From NCBI GenBank assembly GCA_964547855.1, contig CAZJPG010000005.1:14998-78997 (forward strand): a stretch of DNA of 64,000 nucleotides. Direction: 5' to 3'. The number at the start of each line of letters is the position of its first letter. The stretch's first letter is position 1. Both the position numbers and the translations under genes were made by a program. Under the pieces are notes generated by a model, which saw only the letters and a list, made by a program, of their open reading frames with translations, was not told where the DNA came from and did not search any database. Positions 52,653 through 61,330 of this stretch are shown piece after piece. The DNA is from JBAZHE01 sp964547855 (GTDB taxonomy: Bacteria; Patescibacteriota; Patescibacteriia; Patescibacteriales; WJLG01).

Positions 52653-52695
52653 CATAAACAAAAATCTCCGCTTTGGGCGGAGATTTTTGTTTATG
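52653..52695 (-). terminator. terminator of tRNA-Glu
   Basis: A perfect 19-bp stem (CATAAACAAAAATCTCCGC and its complement) with a 5-nt loop, starting 4 nt after the tRNA. Its left half is also the start of the repeat unit. Confidence 0.85.
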
Positions 52696-52698
52696 TAG

Positions 52699-52770
52699 TA
52701 GTCCCTAGGGGAGTCGAACCCCTGTTACCAGGATGAGAACCTGGTGTCCTAACCACTAGACGAAGGGACC
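52699..52770 (-). tRNA. tRNA-Glu (anticodon CTC)
   Basis: Acceptor GGTCCCT pairs with AGGGACT (terminal G-T). Anticodon stem CCAGG/CCTGG with loop TTCTCAT gives CTC; T-arm AGGGG-TTCGACT-CCCCT. Discriminator A; CCA not encoded. Confidence 0.95.
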
Positions 52771-52818
52771 AAAAATGGTCGAAAGAAAATAAAAACCGTT
52801 CTTTTCCGGCTGTTAAAC

Positions 52819-52847
52819 AATATAAACCAAAACCGTAAAAACGTCAA
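52819..52847 (-). promoter_or_regulatory. promoter of tRNA-Glu
   Basis: TTGACG (52842-52847), 17 bp, TATATT (52819-52824) on the minus strand. Confidence 0.7.
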
Positions 52848-52906
52848 TATGCCAAAATAGGCCAAAAATAAGGCAAACGACTAAACCGCCATTTATTGAT
52901 AATACA

Positions 52907-52935
52907 TTGACAAAATCAATAAAATAGTGTATAAT
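52907..52935 (+). promoter_or_regulatory. promoter of the 53019 gene
   Basis: Full consensus TTGACA (52907-52912), 17 bp, TATAAT (52930-52935). Confidence 0.8.
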
Positions 52936-53018
52936 AACATAGTTAAGTCATGCCCTTTAAAATTTGAATTGACCAAAAAAAATAACCCCAAAAACCATTT
53001 CCAAAAAGGAGTTTTTAG

Positions 53019-53843
53019 ATGAATAATTCATCAATCGTCGTCGTCAGATCAACCACCAAAGCATTTGACAGAACCAAAAAAGAAAGGATCATCGGAGCCG
53101 CTATCGCAGCAGCTTTCTTCGCCATCGGCTTATTTCTGATCAGCCTCAACGTCTGGCAGTACGGGGAAGAAGTCGCTGACTACAAAAAAACTGTCGCAGC
53201 AAGAGAGCGAGAAAGAATGTTCTATGACCTGGATATAGAAAAACTGGAAAAAGAACGCGACAGTTTAAAGACAGTCCTTAACAAAGAAGAAGCGGAAGGA
53301 CTAACCCTTAAAAGCCTTACGATAAGAAATAGGCTCGACAAGATAGAAAGCAAGTTGCTTGAAAAAAGAACTTTTATCAAGGACAGCTATTATGTAGGAG
53401 AAAAATTCATAACAGATTTGGAGCCGGTCTTTTTCTCAAACCTCCTGTTCTATTTAGGAATATTCTCTATTTTAGTTGCTGTTGCTATGCACATAATCTT
53501 AAAAAACTTTTACAAAGAAAAGGTCATTTCAGCGAGCACAGATCGAATAGAGATTAATATTGAAACTGGCAAGGTGTACTACTACTTCCGCAACGAAACA
53601 GAACGTAAGTTCTATGAAAATGAAGAAATATACAGCGGCATCAGTCGCACATCCCTAAGCCAAAACCACTTCGACAGAGAGAATAACACCGGCAAACTAA
53701 CGATCACATTCCTTAAAAAGATCGAGGACGACACAGAAGACTTTCCCTTAACCCTGGAATTTTGCGACAACCCCGATCAAGCGATCAAAGCCCTCAACCC
53801 TTTCTTCATCAACCCGGAAAAATTAACCGACAAAAAAGTTTAA
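53019..53843 (+). CDS. two-helix membrane protein of unknown function
   Basis: 274 residues. Membrane helices at about 27-50 and 138-165, with a long charged coiled-coil region between them (about 55-120). The C-terminal part (about 170-274) is soluble and beta-rich. AAAGGAG sits 7 nt ahead of the ATG. The next gene follows with the same type of ribosome site. No family recognised. Confidence 0.75.
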   Translation: MNNSSIVVVRSTTKAFDRTKKERIIGAAIAAAFFAIGLFLISLNVWQYGEEVADYKKTVAARERERMFYDLDIEKLEKERDSLKTVLNKEEAEGLTLKSLTIRNRLDKIESKLLEKRTFIKDSYYVGEKFITDLEPVFFSNLLFYLGIFSILVAVAMHIILKNFYKEKVISASTDRIEINIETGKVYYYFRNETERKFYENEEIYSGISRTSLSQNHFDRENNTGKLTITFLKKIEDDTEDFPLTLEFCDNPDQAIKALNPFFINPEKLTDKKV

Positions 53844-53888
53844 CGGTCAATTCACAAAAGCAAATCAAAAAAGACAAAGGAGTTTAAA

Positions 53889-54251
53889 ATGAATCCAAAC
53901 TGTTTAATGGAAGTAAAAGCCTGTTTCCCGCTGTACATATCAGCAGATAAAGCCGCTACCGTAGATGGAATATACTGCAAATATGCCGTCGGCGACAAAG
54001 GCTGCCGCAATGACGAAGGCCTTCCGTTTTTTTCTCTTGAATCACTGGATACCCTTTCTGAAATAACCGAGACCGACAAAGAGTACTCCATTAAGGTGTA
54101 CAAAGAAAAAAACAAAAAACTGCCGCCTTTTCTCCGCAGCAAACTCAAAGTTGTAATAAGTTCTGCCGGAAAATCAGCGACCGTATATGCCGAAAATGAA
54201 GACATACACAAATTCATAGTCCTCATAACCGTGGAAAAAATCGGATTTTAA
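53889..54251 (+). CDS. small soluble protein of unknown function
   Basis: 120 residues, with Cys at about 5, 12, 30 and 39 and a beta-rich end. AAAGGAG is 6 nt before the ATG. It follows the 53019 gene after 45 nt and ends before a strong terminator, so the two form one unit. No family recognised; no signal or membrane helix. Confidence 0.65.
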   Translation: MNPNCLMEVKACFPLYISADKAATVDGIYCKYAVGDKGCRNDEGLPFFSLESLDTLSEITETDKEYSIKVYKEKNKKLPPFLRSKLKVVISSAGKSATVYAENEDIHKFIVLITVEKIGF

Positions 54252-54277
54252 ACCACAACACTCCCCGCTCTTTCTTT

Positions 54278-54319
54278 CAAAAAGCCCCATTTGGTTTTCT
54301 AAAACCATGGGGCTTTTTT
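54278..54319 (+). terminator. intrinsic terminator
   Basis: AAAAAGCCCCA pairs with TGGGGCTTTTT around an inner GGTTTT/AAAACC stem. Confidence 0.85.
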
Positions 54320-54330
54320 CTTTTCTTACA

Positions 54331-54359
54331 AAAACAAAAGAGAGGGATAAAACCCTCTC
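54331..54359 (-). terminator. intrinsic terminator of the 54385 gene
   Basis: On the minus strand GAGAGGG pairs with CCCTCTC around 6 nt, followed by a T-rich tail. Confidence 0.8.
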
Positions 54360-54384
54360 CTTTGAAAAACTAATCTTTTGATTA

Positions 54385-55047
54385 TTAGTAGGTGGCCAAC
54401 TCTTCAGCAGTGACGTGATAGATCGGTTTGCCGAAATAATACTTGGCAAGCTCCTCAAGATTCAAGATATGCTTCTTCTTGCCATTGACGATAACGAAGA
54501 CCTTAACGTCGTCGTTGCGGATCAACTGACCCTCGCCATATCTCTTCTCACCCAAAACCTTGACGATATTGAAGGAAGAGATGACATCGTCGGAGACATC
54601 CAAGATCTCGCGACCAGCATACTTGTTAAGCTCACCCAAAGTGGCGATGTGCTTGATACCGCCGGAAACGACGATATAAACCTTGTTGTCGGAGCCGCGA
54701 AGCAAAGTGCCAACACTGTACTTCTTTTCGCCCAAGACCTCCTGGCCATTACCGTTGCCGTTACCATTGCCATTCTGCTGACCATTTCCATTCTCGACAG
54801 AGCAAGATCTGGATCTGGCAAGCTGCTGGCTGGCGGTCATCTGACAATAGAAAGGGGTCTGCGCGACGACATCGCGGAACTGCATGCCATCGGCGCAAGC
54901 CTTCCACTCGCCATAAGTGACGTTGGAGCAAGCGGCCGGAGCGGCGGCGGATCCACCATAGCCCAAAGCGGCAGAGAATCCGAACATGGAAGCGACTACC
55001 AACGAGGTGACAGCGATTCCTGATTTCAAGATGTTTTTCTTGTTCAT
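54385..55047 (-). CDS. secreted TSP1-like protein with repeat tail
   Basis: 220 residues. Signal peptide 1-30 (SLVVASMFGFSAALG). Residues about 38-82 resemble a thrombospondin type 1-like module (YGEWKACADGMQFRDV, ARSRSC) with paired Cys. An Asn-Gly-Gln linker follows (about 85-103), then two repeats of the type seen in the 44130-45542 protein (KYSVGTLLRGSDNKVYIVV near 112 and RYGEGQLIRNDDVKVFVIV near 165). Possibly wall- or host-binding. Own promoter and terminator. Confidence 0.75.
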   Translation of the reverse strand: MNKKNILKSGIAVTSLVVASMFGFSAALGYGGSAAAPAACSNVTYGEWKACADGMQFRDVVAQTPFYCQMTASQQLARSRSCSVENGNGQQNGNGNGNGNGQEVLGEKKYSVGTLLRGSDNKVYIVVSGGIKHIATLGELNKYAGREILDVSDDVISSFNIVKVLGEKRYGEGQLIRNDDVKVFVIVNGKKKHILNLEELAKYYFGKPIYHVTAEELATY

Positions 55048-55134
55048 AATATAACGTGTTTTCCTAATAAAGCTGGAAACTCACTTTTTATAAAAAATAA
55101 ATAACTATAAAGAAAAAAATACGACTGACACTAC

Positions 55135-55163
55135 ATTTTATTACAAATATCCTCCCCTGTCAA
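55135..55163 (-). promoter_or_regulatory. promoter of the 55047 gene
   Basis: TTGACA (55158-55163), 17 bp, TAAAAT (55135-55140) on the minus strand. Confidence 0.75.
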
Positions 55164-55178
55164 TACTTATGGGCAAAT

Positions 55179-55207
55179 TTGACAAAAACAGCAAAAATAG
55201 ATTAAAT
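55179..55207 (+). promoter_or_regulatory. promoter of the GT39 gene
   Basis: TTGACA (55179-55184), 17 bp, TTAAAT (55202-55207), divergent from the previous promoter. Confidence 0.65.
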
Positions 55208-55241
55208 TTAAGATTATAAGGCCAAATCCTTCGAATAATAA

Positions 55242-56852
55242 ATGAAAGTAAACAAAAAACTAAAAATCGCCATCATCATAGCCGTCCTTGCCTTGGGGGC
55301 TTTTTTACGTTTTAACGATTTAGGCGAGCAATCATATTGGATGGACGAAGGCTATACTATCAACGCCGTCATATCTGGCCATGAAAACGGCTTCGATTCC
55401 CAAGGCGCCTCGATCCTCGATTCCGGCAAGACCTATGCCTGCCAAACCTACTGTCTGCCGACGATCGGCCTGGCCAAGATCTTCGGCAACAACGCCGTCT
55501 CCTATCGCCTCCTGGCCGCTATCTTCGGACTTCTCTTTGTCTTCGTTATTTTCTCTTTCGCCAAAAACTTCTTCAAAGACAAAAATGCCGCCTTACTCTC
55601 CGCTTTCTTCGTCGCTCTCTCATATTGGCAGATCGCCTGGTCGCGCGAAGCTCGCTGGTACACCGAGTTCGAGGTCTTCTTTTGGCTTGCCTTATCCTTC
55701 TTCTATTTATCTATAAAAAACCAAAGTCATTGCGAGGAGCGAAGCGACGTGGCAATCTGGTTAAAAAATCACCGAACAAAAAGAATAATACTGCTTTCCC
55801 TTTCAATCCTTTTCACTATTCTTGCTGTCGCCACCCATAAACTCGCCTACCTTTTGCCAATTATCATGTTAATTTGGTATGTCGTTGCGAGCGCAACGAA
55901 GTGGAGCGAAGCAATCCGGCAATCCATGCGCCAAAAACCAGATCGCCACGGCCTCATTCTAATCGGCCTCGCGATGACAACTCCTTTTCTGATTGCCACC
56001 GCTATAATTCTCTTCATTGAATATGTCCTTGGCTTCCATTTCATCACTAACGCTTTGCCAAACATCACCTTTCATTACAACCTACCATACTACTTAAGTT
56101 TTTACTTAAGGAATTACTGGCCTTTCATCATTATAAGTATCTATGGCCTCTTCAGTGCCCAAGGCGAAGACAAGAAAAAGCACTTAATGCTTTGGTCGGC
56201 CTTTTTAACCTACCTTATTCCCCTTTCCATTGCGACCGATATCGTCCACTACCGTTACATGTTCCATCTCACTCCGATCTTCTATCTTGCCGCGGCCTAC
56301 ACTATAATAAATATCCAATTCAAAAACAAAACTTTGAAGCAGGCGTCGATCGCAATATTGATAGCGATATTCTTTCTCACCGGACAAGGCCTCCTTTATC
56401 CAAAGTCTTTCTACACCCTTGAATCCGACGACCCGACAAAACTCAATCGCCCATACTACGCCTACACCCCGCAACCGAATTGGAACAAGGCCTATGAGGC
56501 GATAAAAGAGAACATCAAGCCCGACGAAGCGATAATATCCAGCCATCCCCATTTCAATAAAATATTCCTAAACCAGCCGGGCTATTGGATTCGATATGAT
56601 TATCTGGGAATAGAAAAGACCGTCGAGGTCATAAAAGACAATAAAGAATACTATGTCGGCGCCGAAGTCATAAACAACTTAGAAGAGTTAAAAAAGATAA
56701 CGCAAGAAAAGCACGGCTATATAATCTTCGACTATCAAGCCGCCGACGGCCGCATCGCACCAGAGATCGTCCAATACATCCAAAAGAACCTCAAACCATT
56801 CTTCTACGACAAGATAAACTCCTATTCCCAAATCTGGGTCTACAAATTTTAG
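55242..56852 (+). CDS. GT39-type membrane glycosyltransferase with in-frame repeat insertions
   Basis: 536 residues, about ten membrane helices and a C-terminal outer domain. GT39/PMT-ArnT class: first outer loop YWMDEGYTINAV near 28-39 with the Asp-Glu motif; AWSREARWYTEFEVFFW near 132-148. These enzymes move a sugar from a lipid-phosphate donor to outer-surface targets. Two short palindromic repeats are read in frame: SHCEERSDVAIW near 162-173 and ASATKWSEAIRQS...LAMT near 214-247, both in loops between helices. Removing them would give a more typical protein. First gene of the surface region. Confidence 0.85.
   Translation: MKVNKKLKIAIIIAVLALGAFLRFNDLGEQSYWMDEGYTINAVISGHENGFDSQGASILDSGKTYACQTYCLPTIGLAKIFGNNAVSYRLLAAIFGLLFVFVIFSFAKNFFKDKNAALLSAFFVALSYWQIAWSREARWYTEFEVFFWLALSFFYLSIKNQSHCEERSDVAIWLKNHRTKRIILLSLSILFTILAVATHKLAYLLPIIMLIWYVVASATKWSEAIRQSMRQKPDRHGLILIGLAMTTPFLIATAIILFIEYVLGFHFITNALPNITFHYNLPYYLSFYLRNYWPFIIISIYGLFSAQGEDKKKHLMLWSAFLTYLIPLSIATDIVHYRYMFHLTPIFYLAAAYTIINIQFKNKTLKQASIAILIAIFFLTGQGLLYPKSFYTLESDDPTKLNRPYYAYTPQPNWNKAYEAIKENIKPDEAIISSHPHFNKIFLNQPGYWIRYDYLGIEKTVEVIKDNKEYYVGAEVINNLEELKKITQEKHGYIIFDYQAADGRIAPEIVQYIQKNLKPFFYDKINSYSQIWVYKF
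55726..55757 (+). repeat. short palindromic repeat in the GT39 gene (copy 1)
   Basis: Starts GTCATTGCGAGGAGCGAAGC and ends GGCAATC. Read in frame as HCEERSDVAI, a peptide typical of this dispersed repeat class in many genomes. Confidence 0.8.
55881..55980 (+). repeat. 100-bp palindromic repeat in the GT39 gene (copy 2)
   Basis: Left end GTCGTTGCGAG and right end CTCGCGATGAC are inverted repeats (two mismatches). The left part goes on AACGAAG...GCAATCC, the class signature. Length 100 nt plus flanks keeps the frame. Confidence 0.75.
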
Positions 56853-56925
56853 CGAACAAAAAAAACAAGTTTCACAACCTGTTTTCGTATCATTTTGCCA
56901 CATCAATCGTATCAATTCGATACGA

Positions 56926-57165
56926 CTATTTTAACGCCTCCCAAATTTCCTCTTCCCCAAAGCCCCATTCCATCATCTTCTTGAATATCTTGATGTTGAT
57001 AAATTTATGCAATTGCCTCTGAATAGTGTATTTATGCTCTGTTTGCGGATGCTTAACCAAAAAATGACTACCTTTGCCATGATTTTTCTCCACTCTTAGA
57101 CCCAATTTCAAACAAGCCATCTCCCATTGCCTTTGTGTGATATCCGAAAAACTACGACTGGACAT
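56926..57165 (-). CDS. hicA: HicA-like toxin
   Basis: 79 residues. HicA mRNA-interferase fold: WEMACLKLGLRVEKNHGKGSHFLV near 15-38, including the G-S-H catalytic His region, then HKYTIQRQLHKFINIKIFKKMM. It overlaps the upstream antitoxin gene by 14 nt. Cuts mRNA when free of HicB. Confidence 0.8.
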   Translation of the reverse strand: MSSRSFSDITQRQWEMACLKLGLRVEKNHGKGSHFLVKHPQTEHKYTIQRQLHKFINIKIFKKMMEWGFGEEEIWEALK

Positions 57166-57499
57166 ATACCCTCTGCGTCATAGTCACCGGCTCATTGTCA
57201 GCACGCAACAACGAATCGACGCATAACTGGGGTGGAATTTCAAAATAAGTAAAAACAGCATCCTTTATAACCGAACTCATGCTGGCGACATTTTTTCCCC
57301 CCGTAATAATACCGTCAACATTGATCGATTCGGCAGTCCAGGAACCATCAGGATACTGCTCGATTTTAAACTCTAAATGATTGTTCAATTTAACCATCTC
57401 CCTTTTCATAGCCAAAACAGCTGGATTATTAGCTTCATCAAAACTAATACCAACCTTTCTTGCTATATCCGCCAAATGGTAAATTATTTTATTAATCAT
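57152..57499 (-). CDS. hicB: HicB-like antitoxin
   Basis: 115 residues. Partial RNase-H-like HicB fold with IEQYPDGSWTAESINVDG near 47-64, TGGKN near 67 and VIKDAVFTYF near 80. The N-terminal 35 residues are an extra helical part, and a short C-terminal tail replaces a clear DNA-binding domain. Order antitoxin then toxin, with overlap, is usual for hicBA variants. Confidence 0.75.
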   Translation of the reverse strand: MINKIIYHLADIARKVGISFDEANNPAVLAMKREMVKLNNHLEFKIEQYPDGSWTAESINVDGIITGGKNVASMSSVIKDAVFTYFEIPPQLCVDSLLRADNEPVTMTQRVYVQS

Positions 57500-57506
57500 A
57501 TTTTTA

Positions 57507-57535
57507 ATACTATCTTCAATTTACCACAAAGTCAA
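57507..57535 (-). promoter_or_regulatory. promoter of hicBA
   Basis: TTGACT (57530-57535), 17 bp, TAGTAT (57507-57512) on the minus strand. Confidence 0.6.
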
Positions 57536-57681
57536 ACTTCCATCAAATTATCATTAAAAAAATTCTGTTGATTTTTCTCTTGCAAAACTAGGCAATATTT
57601 TAAACAAATTCACTAAAATAAGCAAAAACATAAAAATAAACCTATGCAAAAATATTTAATAATCAAACCATCAAATATATA

Positions 57682-57710
57682 TTGACATTTTGGCAAAAAT
57701 TAGTTATTAT
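57682..57710 (+). promoter_or_regulatory. promoter of the 57811 gene
   Basis: TTGACA (57682-57687), 17 bp, TATTAT (57705-57710). It lies ahead of an AT-rich leader holding several TTCATAATTC/TTCACAATTC-like copies; together with 57536-57681 this is a 300-nt gap without a gene. Confidence 0.75.
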
Positions 57711-57810
57711 CATACGAAAACCAAAAAGGCCAATTTCGGCCATATTTTTTTCCAATTTTTACCATTATCACTATTCACAATTCATAATTCACTATTCATA
57801 TACCACCTCT

Positions 57811-59433
57811 GTGAAACTGCCTAACATACTCAACTTTTTTAAAAGAATCAACTATATCCTCGTCGCCGCCTGGGTCATCCCCGCCGCGGTCCTTTTAACC
57901 ATCCTCTACCTCAATTTCCTCCCCTTTGGCTATGAAAAGACCTTGACCATCAATGTCGGCGCCAAAAACGACGACAAAGGCGAATTTCGCCTCGAAATGA
58001 GCCCGGCACTGGGCAGTAGGCAAGAATTGGACGGCCAAACCTTCCGCTACCTCGACGGCTTGGCCTATGCGGTCTATGAACCGAAAGTCGTTCTAAGAAA
58101 CGCCACCATCGAAGCCGAACTCACCGCCTCCTCCGGCGTGTCTTTCATTTTGCCACCGGACCTTACCGACGTTAAATGGGACTACGATTGGAACGCCCAG
58201 AACATCGAACAATATTTCCAAGCCGAACTATCCGAAAAACAAATTTTCGAAAAATTCCAGAACACCACTTCCACCGCGATAGCTAAAAATAGCTTTGTCA
58301 TCGCAAGCGAAACGAAGCAATCCACGCTCAACGGCATAAATGCTACTTGCCAAAAGAACGCCATCTGCTACAAAGACGGCTTTGCCCTCGAACTCCAATA
58401 CCAAGCCGATCGCTACGCCACCCTGCTTTCCGGCAGTCTTTCACTTAACCAAACCCCAAAAGAATTAGTCCTAACATACAAAGGCAAAAAAATTAAATAT
58501 CAATTACCGGATTATTATCTCGGCGAGACCCACACCGTAATTATCGCTTTTGACGGCGAAAAACTTTACTTGACGACCGACAAAAACGAAGGCACAAAGG
58601 CAATGAATCTTGTCATCGCCCACGTTGTCATCCCGAGCGAAGTCGAGGGATCACTTTCTACTAAAACAAGTCTTTCGCAAATTACTATATATAAATCAAA
58701 ATCCGTCCAATCCCTCTCTTTCCACCCAAACAAACCCTCATTTATAGACACCAAAGACGGATCCATCATCCTAGACGGCTCTACGCGCCTTGTGATGCCC
58801 AACACTGCCGATAAATTCGAAGATGGTCCTTTTACTGTTTACGCTGAATGGACACCGGAGAAGGCCGCCAATGGCCAACAGATCATTGGTCACTACAATT
58901 GGGAAATCTGGCAAAACGAGAAGACTGTCAGTTTTCAGGTTGGTCGTATGTCCTCCTCTACTGGCCCGATGTATAAAATTTCTTACAACGTAGACGAATC
59001 TTTCTTTAATAAATCACACACCCTCCTCGCCGTCTATTCGCCTGTTTCCACGGCTACATCCTCAGTCTTGTGTCATCCCGGCGAAGGCCGGGATCCAGTT
59101 GTTACCGAAGAAAGTGTGTGCAAGGAGCCAATCACCAACGGCTACATCGAATTTTTCGTCGACAATATCTTTGCTGGCCGTGAATACTTAGCCAACGAAA
59201 CGATTTGGCTGGACTACAATGGCAATCAAAATCTCTCTATTGGCTGGACGCCACACAACAATAACTCAAGTCCTATCTTTTCCGGTGATATTTATAGTAT
59301 AAAAATTTCTAAAAATACTTACACTGCAAAAACCGAACACAAGCAAAAATTTAATGTTGATGGTAATTGTGCAAATTTACCAATTTACGGCACGGGTGAA
59401 TTAAACACAGTCAAAATTAAAATCAAAAAATAA
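57811..59433 (+). CDS. membrane-anchored LamG-like protein with three in-frame repeats
   Basis: 540 residues from the GTG at 57811, which lies just after the promoter; a reading from 57682 would start inside the -35 box. Membrane helix at about 12-37. Two outer beta-rich parts follow; the second (about 320-510, with GSIILDGSTRLVMPN, FTVYAEWTPEKAANGQQIIG and a late IFSGDIYSIKIS) resembles a concanavalin/LamG carbohydrate-binding domain. Three palindromic repeats are read in frame as VIASETKQS, VIPSEVEGS and CHPGEGRDPV. The next gene starts 1 nt after the stop. Probably a surface glycan-associated protein. Confidence 0.75.
   Translation: MKLPNILNFFKRINYILVAAWVIPAAVLLTILYLNFLPFGYEKTLTINVGAKNDDKGEFRLEMSPALGSRQELDGQTFRYLDGLAYAVYEPKVVLRNATIEAELTASSGVSFILPPDLTDVKWDYDWNAQNIEQYFQAELSEKQIFEKFQNTTSTAIAKNSFVIASETKQSTLNGINATCQKNAICYKDGFALELQYQADRYATLLSGSLSLNQTPKELVLTYKGKKIKYQLPDYYLGETHTVIIAFDGEKLYLTTDKNEGTKAMNLVIAHVVIPSEVEGSLSTKTSLSQITIYKSKSVQSLSFHPNKPSFIDTKDGSIILDGSTRLVMPNTADKFEDGPFTVYAEWTPEKAANGQQIIGHYNWEIWQNEKTVSFQVGRMSSSTGPMYKISYNVDESFFNKSHTLLAVYSPVSTATSSVLCHPGEGRDPVVTEESVCKEPITNGYIEFFVDNIFAGREYLANETIWLDYNGNQNLSIGWTPHNNNSSPIFSGDIYSIKISKNTYTAKTEHKQKFNVDGNCANLPIYGTGELNTVKIKIKK
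58297..58323 (+). repeat. short palindromic repeat in the LamG-like gene (copy 1)
   Basis: GTCATCGCAAGCGAAACGAA then GCAATCC; read as VIASETKQS. Confidence 0.8.
58627..58652 (+). repeat. short palindromic repeat in the LamG-like gene (copy 2)
   Basis: GTCATCCCGAGCGAAGTCGA then GGGATC; read as VIPSEVEGS. Confidence 0.8.
59072..59096 (+). repeat. short palindromic repeat in the LamG-like gene (copy 3)
   Basis: GTCATCCCGGCGAAGGCCGG then GATCC; read as CHPGEGRDPV. Confidence 0.8.
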
Positions 59434-61330
59434 ATGGAAAAATTTTTGATAAAAAATAAAGAATCGTTAATAGTTCTTTTTCGGAACCTGTTTTTTTTAT
59501 GCATCATTCTTTTTTTTATTGAAAAATCCAAATTAATTCCAATAAATATTCCTTTTAGCGGCACTTTTCTTGTTTACTTCAGTATGCTTCTTTTCTTTTT
59601 TCTTTTTGTGCTGATGATGAAAAACTATAAAAAGAAAGACGTGGTGATTGTTCTTATTAAAATTTTATTTTTCATATCTTTATTGTTAATAGCCATCTCA
59701 AATTTTGTTCATTTTTTAAATGACCAATGTGTATTTTTTGCAAACATTCTTTTAATATTTAGCACAATGGTCATTTTGCATGATGGTCAAGTTGATTGCA
59801 ATGAAAAAAAAATTAAAAATATTTTTCATATAATCATAGTAGTTTTACTATTATTACTATCTTTTGCCTTAAGGTTTTTTAATTCAGGATATTTGGATGG
59901 TTCAGACAACTATACCGCAATAGCTATAAAAAATATTTATGAAAATGGAATTGATTTTTATAAATACTCGTTTATTTCTACACAGTTAATGCTTATTGCC
60001 TCAAAAATATTTGGCTATGAAATTTCTTCCTTAAGAATACCCTCAATTATATATAGCTCTATTACGGTATTATTTGCCTACTTATTGGCGAGAAAAATAA
60101 ACAAAAAAATAGGCATAATAACAATGATTTTATTCGCCATATCCCCATGGTCTATTGTAATATCAAGACTAACAAGAGACTATTCTTTTGATGCAATGTT
60201 TTCTACGATAGTAGCCTATTTTTCTTTTTCCCTATTTAAAAACAAGAAAATACAATTTAATAAAAAAATAATAATATACATTATTTTGTCTATTTTAATA
60301 ACAGTATTTTCTAAATTTATTAACCACAGAGGTCAAACTTTAATATGTTTAGTAATTCCCGCTATTTTTATATTGTATTTGTTGTTTAAAAAAAGAAGGA
60401 GTTATTTACTCCTTGGGGTGCCAGTTTTAATAGCTTTTTACTATTTTAACTACACAGATTTTGGTAAGGGTATTTATTTTAATAAATACTATTTTGATAT
60501 TTTTTTTAATCCACAAGCAGGTAGTCCGTGGCAATGGTTTAATGCAAATAAAATTAGTACATTTTTTCTTTTTCTGTTTTTTATAGCCCCACTCTTTAAT
60601 GCAATAAAGAAAAAAAAAGGAACTTTTAATTTTTTTGTATTTAATTTTTTTCTCAACACTTTTGGTTTTTGTACTAAAATTTAACACACACACAAGCTAT
60701 CTGCCTTCTAGGTATATATATTCAATATTTCCAATATATACAATATTATTTTCAACCTCCATTTATTTCATATTATCATCCTTTAAACAAAAGCAATGCA
60801 TTGCCGTTATTACTTTTGTTTTTTTTGCATTTTTCATAAATGTTAATTCATTTAAAATATCCGCAACCACTGAACAGTATTTAAGAAAAGAAAAAGAACA
60901 GCTTTATATAGATAATATCGGGGTTGGTGTTCCATGGATCTATGATGTGATAAGTTTTATTAAAGAAAAAATAGCACCAACCAAGGATACAATTTTTGTT
61001 TTTGGAGGTAAATTTAACGAATTTATTTATTATTTAGACTTACCAATGGACGGAAGTAGGTGTGTTTTTAGTAGTGAGTCACAAAAATGCTACAACATAA
61101 GTAAAAATACATATGTTGAATCTTATTATTTTAAAATTAATGAATTGAAAATTGCATCAGAAAACAATCCAAGTGGTTTCTATATAACTAGACACGACTA
61201 TCTGGAAAATAATGATGGCACTAGAATGGAGTTGGGCAATACTGATTTTATATATAATAATAAAAAATTTAATTTTATTAATAATATAAATTATTTTAAA
61301 ATATACAAATGGGACAATGCATCAAATTAA
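59434..61330 (+). pseudogene. GT39-type membrane glycosyltransferase split by an A9 tract
   Basis: About 631 residues if read across a one-base shift. The first frame (59434 to a stop at 60684) has about ten membrane helices and the outer-loop motif GYLDGSDNYTA near 151-161. At the A9 run 60610-60618 the second frame opens and continues to 61330 with the remaining helices (SYLPSRYIYSIFPIYTIL) and the outer C-terminal domain. With eight A the reading frame is whole. This could be phase variation, ribosomal slippage, a sequencing error or true decay. The DNA is distinctly AT-rich. It runs into the minus-strand GT2 gene with no gap. Confidence 0.75.

Noticed and set aside
52341..52698. Long open frames over the tandem array and across the N run
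   Set aside because: They depend on N codons and on tRNA-like, low-complexity sequence; phases differ between units.
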